Below, piece by piece: positions 48,971-60,480 of a DNA stretch of 64,000 nt (positions are counted from its first letter, which is position 1; each line of letters begins with the position of its first letter). A program made the position numbers and the translations under genes. The DNA lies in NCBI GenBank assembly GCA_026419785.1, contig JAODTK010005568.1:124001-188000 (forward strand), read 5' to 3'. The stretch is from Sclerodactyla briareus (Eukaryota; Echinodermata; Holothuroidea; Dendrochirotida; Sclerodactylidae). The notes beneath the pieces were generated by a model that saw only the letters and a program-made list of their open reading frames with translations, had not been told where the DNA came from and did not search any database.

Positions 48971-49480
48971 AGCACTAATGCAGTGCCCGTTCACCAGGCG
49001 GGGTAGTCGACCTCCGAGAGTCCGGGGTAGTACCCCACCGAGGTCTGAGGGACAGACTTACAATTACCAACCTGAGGGAGGACGGTTGTTGGAAGAACAA
49101 CGAAATAAATAGCACTCACTTGCGGAACAAGCAAGTCTCGAAGCGCTTCATAAATGTGTTCTCATTGAGACAGAAATTGATTGTGCGGATCAGCTGGATG
49201 TGGAGAGGTGAAGCGTTCGGAACGAGTTGGTGCCGAGTAAGGGAGAATGTCTGATGCTGGGCCTCGGCGTTGTATAATGTGGCAAAATAGAAATGGGGTT
49301 TCCCGTCTTTTATCTAGCCACTTTCATGGTGTGCCGATCCCCGAAGAGCTTGGTCTGCAACGCTGACCTCATTGCATTTACATCAGACTTGATTTGATGC
49401 TGACAGCCGATGCCCTGCGTCAGAAAAAGGCTTGATCACAGACTTTGGAAAATCATCTCGTAGCTGAGCCTTCTTGCGGT

Positions 49481-49617
49481 CTCTATCTATCTATCTATCT
49501 ATTATATCTATCGTCTATCGTCTGTCTGACTGGGTATCCTGTCTGTCGGTGTCTGTGTCTGTCTGTCTGCCTGTCTGCCTGTCTATCTAGCTATATATAT
49601 ACTCTATCTACTATACT
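49481..49617 (+). repeat. TCTA/TCTG compound microsatellite (unit 1)
   Basis: TCTA units, then TCTG/TGTC units, then TCTA again. It is the reverse-strand equivalent of the GATA/GACA tract at 17555. It lies about 500 bases beyond the end of the LINE coding region, with a counterpart at 55675. Confidence 0.9.
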
Positions 49618-50029
49618 GTTGGGCGCTTTCACCACTTTTCCCGACCAGATTTACATCAATTTTTTTGTACATTTCCGGAATTGACGGCCTTTATTGGACG
49701 CCATCTTGTTTATGGCACATACTAGTAGCATGGGTATGTCGCGTATGTGCTCGCGAGGATCGAAAAATATAGTACAAAATTCGTTTGAAGAAATTACAGA
49801 CCTTTTTTTTCGACAGATCAGGGGATTTTCTACGATTTCCTATATTCGGTGGCCTTTTGAACGCACATCAGTCCATTTTGGGGGAAAATCAGATATTCCC
49901 ATCTGGTTGTACCGGCACAACGGCGCATCTTTTTTCCTGTACATTTAGACGCCATTACCAACACAAATCAGCTGCAAATAGTTATTCACAATTTTTCACC
50001 AGATGGATCATATATTAGGAGTTACTAAT

Positions 50030-50797
50030 TGTTCAAGATCATGAGCCCAAAGAGGCAGTTTGAAACAATGGCATTGGTGCCTTTTACGGACTTTGAAATG
50101 ACCTTCATATGGCCCAAAAAATGTCTCAGCACTTGTAGCAGTCAATAAATATTCCACACAGGGCCCAAAGTGAATGGGTCTGTGGGGTCCTATCCACGGG
50201 GCACCCTGAAGGTACCGCTACTAGACAACAGCACTATGCAACAAATTTGTAGGAGACACAATATTTTGACAGTATTCCATATATTGGGCCCTAGGGGTCC
50301 AAACTCCCAAACCACCTCCAATGGCCTTTCCTTTAACCAAGACGTTAATGTAGTTTGAAGAAAAATCAATTGAGTTGTGGGGAGGAGATGGAGATGCATT
50401 TCAGGTACAATTTGTGAAATTTAATAGAAATGGGCCCACGGGCCAGAGTAGGACTTAGACCCGAAATTCCTGAACACCCCAAATGTACAGTGGCATACAA
50501 CTATCATTATGACTGAAGTTCAGCACTGTGCATGACTTCGTAAGAGGAGAAGCATTTGCGTAATTCCATTATGACGGGCCCCAGGGCCACACTGAGCCTT
50601 GGGAACTAAATCCCTGGGTGCCCTGGAAGTACAGGTACAGGGATAGACCACACCAGCATGAATCAGCATTATGAACATCAGCATGTGCGACAAAATGTGT
50701 AGGAGATTACAACCATTTTCGGTATTCCCAGATAATGGGGACCAGGGCCCAAACTGGGCCTCGAGTCAAAAATTTACAGAACACCCCATTGGCCCCT
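50030..50797 (+). repeat. 430-base family C, copy at end of unit 1
   Basis: 'agatcatgagcccaaag', 'gcagtcaataaatattcc', 'caccctgaaggtacc' (50203), 'caccccaaatgtaca' (50475) and 'gccctggaagtacagg' (50620) follow the order of 15600-16650. About one and a half units. Confidence 0.75.
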
Positions 50798-53108
50798 AAA
50801 ATGAACGCCAAATGCATAGCGGGAAAAGAATGATCCTAGAGGTAGAGGAAAGGGGGGAAACCAGCAGATGGCTGTGGGGAGGGGAAGGAATGCCCCCCAC
50901 TCCAAAGTCACAATTCGGACTTCGCACAAAAGTGTGGTGGAAAAGGGCGGTACAGGCCGCGAGCTAGGGGAGACAGGGAACTCCCCGAAAAGGACCCAGG
51001 ACGGAGACCCAAAAGCAAAAATTGGGGGAGGGGCCTAACGTAACGTTACTGATACATCACGGAGTCCAAAGAAATACGAGTTGAAAAGTATGGAGGAGTG
51101 AGAAGAAACGGTTTGCCAGACGGGCGCAGGAGGAAGAACTGGTTGATATGGACCCGCACCAGTTTTAATCCAAAATCACAATCAATTCAAAGGGAAACAA
51201 GGATTTCTGAACAATTTTAACTCCAGTGATTGATATTACTTTATCATCCGTGCGAAGCATGAGACAGAATATAATTCGTGCCTCGTTTGTATTGCAGAAA
51301 TCGATTGATAATCGAATGGCATGAAATGTTCAATCCATTATAAAAGAACGACACTGAGGAGGCAGGTTATGTTTACTGTGCCACACTGTTTCGAAGTGCG
51401 AGCGGAGATCAGTGAATTAATAAGGGATGAACAATGAACACTTCAAACATGACAGAGAGCAAATTATTTCATTATAAAACATGACGGGTGTACACTGCCT
51501 AGTATAAAAAATTATTAAGATATAGTATAACATGGCGGACTGTATTAATTGGTTTGTGAAATGTACTTCTGATTCAAACAGAGATCTTACCCTCCCTTTC
51601 CCAGTTTCAAGATCAAGTGGTGGTCAGGAGTATGTCTCTCCCAACATAACTGGATGTAAAGGACGAACGGAGTAAATGTAAACTGGAGGAATGCCGCCTC
51701 GACCGTCGTATTTGTGACAGTGTTCTTACGTAACATCAGATTTGTTGTCGTAATCACATTTGAAGGGATAACAGGTATTCATTTCCAAAAACTCTCCGAA
51801 ATGAGACCAGCCCCGGGCCATCTCTGCTTTAGGGAGCACTCATATGAGTCCGAGGCTATCCCGATGTTAGTCCTGTCCGTTGTATGTGTGCTACTCTAAT
51901 CAATTCGCAATGTAATATAGGCAATGTCGACTTCATTGACATCGCCACAACATATTATGAGACTATCATATAGGCAAAACGTGTTCAAGAACATTCTCAA
52001 AACGAGGGAAGGAGTGGGGGGGGGGCTTAAGAGGGGGGGGGGGTTGTTCCCTACACATTGGTAAAACATTTGCGAGAACAAGAACTTATCCGAAATTTGA
52101 GTGGGGAATTGTGTGAATGATGTGTGAATGTGCAAAATAATATAACCCTCATACGGATTCGCCTAAACATATCAGCCATATCGTCCACTCGTATAGGCAC
52201 TCACGATTGGTAACACATTCTAGTTCGCTCTCGAGATTCACAAAAAATGAAGGATTATGTTCTATAACAGCAATGAGAGAATTATAAATTTTGTTTTAAC
52301 TTATTATTCTTATCAATGATGTTCTCAACAATTTTTCACTTGATTAGACTGAGCAACCGCCAGATAGTGCAAAGTGTGGAGTTGGACGTTTTTCGATATT
52401 CGGCACCCCAGGGAATATCGTTACTACTCTGTAATGACCTGTTCTGGACAAGTCGCAGTGTGATTCTTATGCCCGATCATTGTTTACTTGTCAGCTAGTG
52501 AGTGTCTAATGGCTTGTAGATCAAACAGCACAAAGTTACTTGGAAGAATGTACAATATATGTGATAATTAGTGACCCAAAATTAGACGATTTTTTCCAAT
52601 CTGCGAAAAAATTGTAAAGAATATGGTTTCAACGGATTTGAGTAGCCAATTGTGTCTAGTTCTTCAGAAGAAAAGACCGCCCCTGCAAGGAGGGGAAAGT
52701 CGATTTTTTTCGAAATGGCGTCAAAATGGCGGCCAACATGGTGAGGAATTAAGAAAAAGGAGCAGATTAGTCGAAAACAGTGATGCGGGTTTTAAACAAA
52801 ATGTGATTCATGTACTTTCCGTAATTGCTAACACACAAACAAAATAGTTCCAATCTGTAGCATGTCCCAGAACCAAGATGGCCCCCAATATAGCCGGTAG
52901 AACCTAAAATCGGAGAATGGCGGTCAAAATAGCAAGATTAGGAGAAGGGTCATGCATAGTGAAACATAGTGACACACGGTTCAGGCATATGTGATATTTA
53001 TCCATATGCATTCACTCTGGATCTAAATTGCAACACGACTTTTCCTTGCTGTTAATAAGTTCGAAAAAACTAAGAAGGCCAACCAAACTCAATAAATCAC
53101 ACAAAGTG

Positions 53109-53254
53109 ATCAACGGATCAGTCGGTAGAGATCCGGACGAAGATCATACGATCATAGATTGCGAGTGTCGAAACCCCAAATGAAAGCCAGAGGGCATTGT
53201 CTCCTGAATGTCACGCTACCCACGTGTAAGAAAGGTCTCATCAGGTGTCCAATG
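53109..53254 (+). mobile_element. tRNA-derived SINE-like segment (unit 2)
   Basis: Identical to 46905-47050 because it lies in the identical core of the two units. Confidence 0.5.
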
Positions 53255-53443
53255 ACTCCGAGGGTTAAGTCGCTAGTGGTTGTCAGGAGGCGCTTTCTTG
53301 ATACAAGACTATAAACTAGAATCTCAATCGCAATAAGAGCAGGAAGCCGGCAAGACCCGGATGTCGAGGCACAAAAGACCAGAGTAATCGACCCAAGCTC
53401 TCACCAGAGGGTTGGAAGAGGAGGCGCACCAACCTGGCAGTAG

Positions 53444-55165
53444 ATGGGATTCGATACAAGAAGGCATATGATTCAGTGCTACATTCCTGGATAATCCACA
53501 CCCAAGAGAAACACTCAGGTCAACCCCAAGATAACGAGACGCGTAGAGAAGTCGATGGAGAACTTGTCCAACGTCCTAACCAGTGGGGGAACACCTCCCG
53601 CGTTCAAGATTTGAGTGTGAAATATTCTAGGGGGATGCACTCTCTCCGCTCCTGTACGTGTGGCTCTCAACCCGCTGACACCTGCTACGCAGGCAAGACA
53701 GGGATACCCATCTCAGACTGGCTAAATGCAACAACCTCCTATCCATGGATGATCTGAAATTGTACGCCAAGAATGAGAATGACCTAACCAGCACTGATGA
53801 GACAGTGAGGAGATCGCGGGACAAACATCTACACGAAGGTCGGACTTGACACATGTTGCCAGGAGATCATCCACCAAGGAATAAAACAAGCTTGATCGAG
53901 CGGCCTTGACCTCTCAATCGGAAAGATCGGAGACGCCGACACTAACGAGGGTACAAATACATGGGTTATACGCAGAACGTGGAAAACAAACAGAGGGAGG
54001 TCAAAGACAAGGTATCGGCAGCGTTATAGGAGTGAAGCTAAGCTATTGTCAGACTAATCAAGTCCAAGCTCAATGAGCGAACAGATACAGCCATGAACAA
54101 AGACGCCCGGCCTGTAATCACCTATAAGGGCGGCGCATAATAGACTAGGGACGCGCAAGAGCTATCTGCGCTGGACCGCAAGACGAGGGAAAACGATGAA
54201 ATGTACGGTGGACGTACACCCACGAGCTGACGTGAACCGGCTCTACATCCCACGACAGGAACGGTGGGAGGGCCTGAAGGGGGTCGCGGCCACCATGACA
54301 CTCCACTTGTGATGTATCCAGGAATCATCGCAGCAAAAGGGACAGAGCACCAACTGATAGAGGCTGGTGGCGGGAGGAACATGAGGTTTACTCACGGGAT
54401 ATAACAACGATAAAGGAGATTGGCAGAATATAGGGTGTAGGCCTACAGACAAATGCAACAAAACCGCTACACGGGCAATACAAACGACAGGTCCCGATAT
54501 AACGTCGAACGAACGCCACGATGGAGTGCAACAAGCTTATGGTCAGGATAGGACGGAGCAATGATAACAGCTGCCAAGATCAGACAACCAAGCGTCACCA
54601 GGCGAAAAAGTCAACCCGACACACGAGTGACCCGAATGTTGCATGTGCCACCAGAAGCCGAAACGGTGGTCAATTATAAACAACGCTCTGCTCGAAGATC
54701 GCTGGAAGTCGTATAAGACAGGCATTAACAACGTAGCGGCCGCACTACAATCACGGGACTGTCAGCACTAAGGGATGCAGACGGGAAAGTGACCATTACG
54801 TGGCTCAAAAATCCGAACAGCGGAGGAAAACGAGAAGGCAAAGATTCCTTTGAAACTTCGAGGTGCGAGTTAATCAGCGACGGAGACCAGTCCTGGTGGT
54901 AGGGACGAAGTCACGAACGAAACCACATTATCGATCGAGTGCCAATACGACGACACCCCCACATAGTCGAGAGGAAAGAAAGAAAAAAGTGAAATTCGAG
55001 TGAACCCTGCGGACTAGGAGATCCAGAGGCTGTGGACACCAAGGCCAGAGTTGTACCGGAGGTGATCGGGGCACTGGGGGTAGATCCAGCAACTTAGGAC
55101 CACCAAGCAGAACGAGATTCCTTGACAACACGGAGTACGCCCCCTACAAGAAAGCATACTTGGAA
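53444..55165 (+). pseudogene. R2-type LINE coding region, copy 2
   Basis: Same motifs as copy 1, offset by 6204 through the reverse transcriptase: YKKAYDS at 53455-53475, MDDLKLYAKN at 53745-53774, HPRADVNRLYIPRQE at 54217-54261. Beyond 54311 this copy and copy 1 carry different indels. The nuclease module is still readable ('PVLVV' at about 54891 and 'IVERK' at about 54966). Because the indels differ, the two copies could be combined to work out which breaks are real. Confidence 0.8.
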
Positions 55166-55674
55166 GTGCCCGTTCACCAGACGGGTTCTCGACCTCGAGA
55201 GTCCGAGGTTGTACCCCGAAGGTCGAGGGACAGGACATTACAATTACCAACCGAGGAGGACGGTTGGAAAGAACAAAAGAACAAACGATAATACAACTAG
55301 CAATCACTGCGACAGCAGTCTCGAAGCGCTTCATAAGGTTCTCATGGGACAGAAATGGATTGTGCGGTTGCGGATGTGGAGAGGTGGTTGAAGGGAAGGC
55401 GTTCGGAACGAGTGGTGACCGAGTAAGGAGAATGTCTGTGTCTGGGCCTCGTCGTCTGTATATATAATTGTGGCAAAATAGTAGAATGGGGTCCCGTCTT
55501 TTATATAGCCACTTTCATGGTGTGTCGCTCCCGAAGAGTTGGTTGCACAACGTGACCTCAATGGCCTTTTTACATCAGTTGTTTGATGCTGACAAAGCCG
55601 ATGCATCTGCGTCAGAAAAAGGATTGATAACAGACTTTGGAAAAATCAATCTCGTAGCTGAGCCTTCTTTTGCG

Positions 55675-55812
55675 GTCTCTATCTATCTATCTATCTATAT
55701 ATCTATCACTGTCTATTGTCTGTTGACTGACTGTTGTCTGTATGTCTGTTGTTTGTCGGTCGGCCCTGTCTGCCTGTCTATTCTATATATCTATCTATCT
55801 ATCGATATACTG
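55675..55812 (+). repeat. TCTA/TCTG compound microsatellite (unit 2)
   Basis: Counterpart of 49481-49617 with a different number and order of units. Confidence 0.9.
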
Positions 55813-56219
55813 TTTGAGAGATTCACCACTTTTCGGACAGATTTACATCAAGTTTTTTGTAAATTCCAGGAATTGACGGCCATATTGGCGGCCTTCTTGA
55901 TTTTGGCACATACTCGCAGCATGGGAATGTCGCCTACGTGCTCGCAATGATCGAAATTATCTGTACAACAATTTGTTTGAAAAGACAGACCTGTTTTCGA
56001 CGTAGATCAGTGAATTTTCTCCGATTTTACTATATAGTGGCCATTTTGACGCCATTTTGGGGAAAAAATAAGATTCCCCCTGCCTGTACCGGCGCGCATC
56101 TTTTTTTTTCCTGTACATTTAGACAACCATACCAACACAAATCAGTTTGAAAATAGTTCTTCACAATTTTTTTCACAGAGGGCTCATATAATGGGTTACT
56201 AATTGTGTTAAGCAAGATC

Positions 56220-56967
56220 AGAGCACAAGAGTGGCAGTTTGAAAACAAATGGCTATTGCTGCCATTTAAGAACTTGAACATGACCTTTCATAGCGCCCAA
56301 AGTGTTTAGCATGTTAGCAGTCAATAAATATTCCAACACAGGGCCCAAAGTGACATGGGATGGGGGGCCTAAATCCCTGGGCACCCTGAAGGTACAGCTA
56401 CGAGACAAACCGCACTATGCCAACATAATGGTAGGAGACACAAAAAAATTTTTTTGTTTTTTTTTTTTTTTTTATTTGCAGTATTCCTATATGGGGCCTA
56501 GGGTACAAATTCCCAAAACCCCTCCAATGACCTTTAACCCAAGAACGTTACATTGTAAGTTTGAAGAAAATCAATGAAGATTGTGGGAGGAGAGGATTCA
56601 GGTACCATTTGTGTGAACTTTCATGAAATGGGCCCACGGGGCCCGAGTATGACCTTTAGACCAAAAATTCCTGAAACACCCAAATGTACAGTTGATAAAC
56701 TATCATTATGACTGAATGTCAGCACTGTGCCACTGAAATTGAAGAGGTGAAGCATTTTGCGTAATTCCATATGACGGGCCCCAGGGCCCACTCTTGGCCT
56801 TGTGACCTAAATGCCTGGGCGCCCTGGAGGTACAGGTATTAGACCACCATCATGACATCAGCATTAGGAACATCAGCACGGTGCGACAAAATTTGTTTTC
56901 TAGGAGGAACACCATTTTCGGATTTCAGATAATGGGCCCAAGGGCCAAATGGGCCTCGAGTCCAAAA
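56220..56967 (+). repeat. 430-base family C, copy at end of unit 2
   Basis: 'gcagtcaataaatattcc', 'caccctgaaggtacagc' (56382), 'cacccaaatgtacagt' (56676) and 'gccctggaggtacagg' (56820). It parallels the unit 1 copy. Confidence 0.75.
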
Positions 56968-58009
56968 CAAGCCACCGCTGCAGGTTATGATATCTACCTA
57001 CTCCGTTACTGCGCTATTGAATTGTAAAAATAGTATATTTTGTCAGGTTGGGATTGTGATTAGTGGTTGGTACGCCAACCACAGGAATGTCTTCTGAAAC
57101 AGTACACATCGACCCAATTATGGCCAACTCGACTATAATCCTTATGAATAAATATTGCTACAAGTACGGTTCCGCCCCTGAGCCGGTAACACCCCTACTC
57201 CCAAGAATTAGGGGTGAAAGGTACTACATGCGGGTTGTAAAGCTATTTTTTTACCCTGAATTACATTTGTTCGTTACATTGTTTACCGATTCAAATTGTT
57301 CCCGAAATTTTGAACACAGTTCCATTCAATTTATTTCTTTTAGTACTCACTTAGGAAACATGGTGATCCGATACATACTGAACTCTGTACTTCAGACAAG
57401 CTTAGAATTTGATCTCCTGAGGCTCGTATGTTCCTAGAACCTAACTCTGTAACTAGACCCGGATCTCTCGCAAATAATTGTGTACAATAGGAAACGGAAT
57501 GTATTGCTATATGATTAAACAGTTTCGATACTGCTAGGTAAATGCCTTAGCGTACATACGATTTTAGCTCTTGAGGCTGCCTGTACGCGTCTCTTTTAGA
57601 TAGTTTCAGAGGACTGCAGACTAGCGCTCAGTTCTCTGAAGGTACGAGTCTGACGTAGACGCTGCCACATGGAGATCTTCCCTCGCTTTGGTGAATGTCT
57701 TCCCCGAATCTGACAGTGATCGGATCTTCGCTACACAGTCGTGGGTCAAAGGAAGCGGTCGTCGTGCCCTAGCGGACGAGGAAGAGTCATGCAATTCAAT
57801 ATCGTGTCAGGGCCCTCCAACGATTGCCTGCCTCCTTTTTGATTCCTTGGCGAAGCCAAAAGGCATCTAGCAGTCCCGCGTGGCGTGTGTGTGAGTGTAT
57901 GTGTGTAATTGTGTGTGGGTGTGTATGTATGTGTGGTGTGTATTTTTTGTGGTGTGCTGACACTTCGTTTTCCCGCGATATCTAACAACGCCATCCAATG
58001 TAAAAAATT
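56968..58009. other. Unassigned, with TG microsatellite
   Basis: A 124-codon plus frame (57063-57437) and a 60-codon one (57688-57870) match nothing I recognise. A TG-rich tract is at 57884-57952. No other structure. Confidence 0.35.
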
Positions 58010-59740
58010 ATGTTCATATCAGGTAGGTAGGTGTCACCCATGGAAGGGATGACCCCTATTGTTTTTGGTACAATCGCTGGTCATTCAAGGTCTGAGGAGG
58101 TCAAACTTTGAAAAAGTGTTTCCCGCACGATTTCTAATGATCGCAAGCAGCAGGTATGAAATTCATATTTGGTAGGTGGGTAACCCATGGCGGGGATGAC
58201 CCCTATGGTTTTTGTGTGAGGTTCAAGGTCATTTAGGGTCATCATATGGCATCTTATATACGTTGGCAACGAAACATTTAGAGTGATGTCGTAAATGGAA
58301 GTTTTGTTCTCTGGGCGATTCATCTGGTGGCCCAGTTTTGAACCTCATTTGACACCTCTTTTGCCCATCTGACCTATTGACGGTGTGACCGTGAGGGCTA
58401 ATTTTTTTTGTGAGAATGGATTTTCTTGTTGAGACAAACAAAAAATTCTCAAGTCTACTCGACCCATGCTACACTATTCCTATCCAAGTTATGAACCTTT
58501 TCGAAAGGTCGAACGCGAAAACGCTGAAATGTATGTTATTTGACATTTGACTGAGACCTCTTGGCAATGAAACGTTTCGGGAATGGATCTGTAAGGAAAT
58601 TGTTTTGTCTATGCGAACTACATTTGGGTTGACGCACTTTGATTCCATTGGACCTTTACCTTATTTGACCGTTTTGACCTGTAACCTTGAGAGTCGTTTT
58701 GAATCCTTGGATAAGCCTATTACTTTCCACGCGGTATCTTTCGATCGCACTATCCTGGTAGGTGGGATGGCCTAATTGTGGATTCATCCCTTTGTAATTT
58801 GGTATAATTTGTTGGAAGTTCAAGGTCATGGGAGGCTCAAAGTTCCAAAGTGTTTTTTCACACGATAGCTTCAGAAGGAACACGTATATACGTTCAATCT
58901 GGTAGTAGGTGCTGTATTAAGAGGAGGGACCTTATTGATTTTCACGTTAGTTCAAGGTCGTTCAGGGTCACAAAATAGGGAATACTACATTTGAGGATAA
59001 GTGCAACTGCAATATTTTAGGAATGCGAACTGATACAAGATCGTTATTAGGGTAGGTGGGATGCCCCCCATGGTGGAGTCAACCCCTATTGTTTTTGGAT
59101 CATTTGATGGATGTTTCACGGTCATGGGAGGTCAGTCAGAAATTTTTGTCCAAACAAATATCTGAGAAGGGAACAACGTAATGCGTTCAAATCTGGTATG
59201 TAGATTGCCGGTATAAAGAATGGACCCTATTGTTTTAGCGTGAGGTTCAAGGTCTTGAAAGTCATTTTGAGGTCATTATAAACAATCCTTATATCTTGTG
59301 CACGAACCTTTTCTAGCGGGATGTTGGATGGAAAGTTTGGTTCGTTCTTGGCAAACTACAATTTGTTGAACCACATTTGACCTCAATTGACCTCATGGTG
59401 ACCTTTTTACCTGGCGACCTAAAGTGTTAATTGTTTGTGATGACCAGCTTTTACTTGTAGTTGCAGGTATGGAAAGAATGAACCCAATCGTCTTTCGGTG
59501 AGGTCAAGGGTTCATTTAGTTCATTTTGAGGTCATTATAGAACAATCCTTAGATCTTGGCACTGATAAACTTGTTAGACGGGATGTTGTAAGTGGAAAAG
59601 TTTGGTTCGCCTTGGCAAACTACATTTGGTGACTACTTTGACCTCAATTGACCTCATGTGACCTTTGCCCTGACCGGCTTGACCTCAGTGGTAATTTTTG
59701 TGATGACCAAATTTGCCATGTCGAGACAAACCAAAGTCAA
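58010..59740 (+). repeat. AGGTCA-rich tandem repeat family D
   Basis: Recurring phrases are 'ggtaggtgggatgcccc', 'gacccctattgtttttgg', 'gttcaaggtcatttagggtca', 'caatccttatatcttgg', 'gggatgttgtaagtgg', 'ggcaaactacatttgg' and 'tgacctcaattgacctca'. The last two to three phrases repeat with a period of about 265 bases at 59240-59735. Other parts repeat more irregularly. The family is dense in the nuclear-receptor half-site AGGTCA and its complement TGACCT. Non-coding. A further partial unit is at 62560. Confidence 0.75.
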
Positions 59741-59749
59741 TTGCCTACC

Positions 59750-59936
59750 TAGACGATACTCCCCCCTATCACAAGCTAATCTTACGGTATTAAAACCTGT
59801 CCTAAAAGGTTAAATGAGACTACCCTAAAGCACTGCTACCATGGTACGATACTCCTATCACAAGCGATCTTACGGTATAACGTGGTCCTGGTAGAGATGG
59901 TTAATTGATACCCTAAAGCTCTGAAATTAAAATCGG
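59750..59936 (+). repeat. Direct duplication of about 97 bases
   Basis: 'acgatactcc...tatcacaag', 'atcttacggtat' and 'taccctaaagc' occur twice, starting near 59753 and 59848. Two copies only. Confidence 0.7.
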
Positions 59937-60139
59937 CATTTGACATTGGCATCTTGTCACAGGCCTACATTATATTCTTCCATGAGATAACACACACCAC
60001 GAGCCTATCTACCTTGACACACTGTCCCACACTTGGGCAGGTCCTCGGTGCAAAGAAATCGCTGGAAAATCTTTCTCACCAAAATAGCTAAAAGTCTAGT
60101 GATATCTTTACTGACTTGGATTTTACGCCCCCAATCCGT

Positions 60140-60480
60140 GAACATTGGCACACCGAGAATGGTCCATGGGGGGGGGGGGGCAAAACCTGGGGGAGGACGC
60201 CCTCATAAGTATAGTATCTTCCGTACCCCACCTATTAGCACTTGGCTCATGTGGGGCGAGGGGTGCTGACCCCCAACCCCCAGATGACCTCTACGGTGAC
60301 CCCAAAGTAATGAGAATCATGGGGGGGGGGGGGAGGAGGGGGGGGGTCCAGAACTCATTTATCCCCTTGCTTTACAATTGTAGCCAGACCACCAGAAAAG
60401 GTGACAAGAGACATTTTATCGACCCATCAACGGTAACCTATACACTAACATATTTTGGTAGGACCCCCCCCCCCCCCTTG
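60140..60480 (+). repeat. G/C-run-rich segment, possible relative of the 320-base family
   Basis: G runs at about 60167-60180 and 60321-60332, and a C run at about 60465-60477. The words 'agatgacctct' and 'gtgaccccaaagtaatgag' recall the 320-base family, but the rest does not align. Confidence 0.3.

Larger units (their letters stand above)
44583..50797 (+). repeat. 6.2-kb tandem unit, copy 1
   Basis: Begins at 'gcaaatgcatagcgg' and ends where that phrase recurs at about 50808. Order inside: 5' region (44583-45136), near-unique sequence, tRNA-like SINE (46905), R2-type LINE coding region (47240-48970), TCTA/TCTG microsatellite (49481), then 430-base family C (50030-50797). The stretch 45137-48107 matches 51341-54311 at a constant offset of 6204 with no difference that I could find. 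Outside it the two copies align with frequent single-base indels. Confidence 0.9.
50798..56967 (+). repeat. 6.2-kb tandem unit, copy 2
   Basis: Begins 'aaatgaacgccaaatgcat' directly after family C of unit 1 and ends at 'gcctcgagtccaaaa', next to unrelated sequence. Same internal order as copy 1. 51341-54311 equals 45137-48107. Right after 54311 the copies diverge again by small indels. A T run (56448-56474) interrupts family C in this copy only. Confidence 0.9.

Noticed and set aside
57746-57994. 82-codon minus frame rich in His and Thr
   Set aside because: Translation of the TG microsatellite at 57884-57952.
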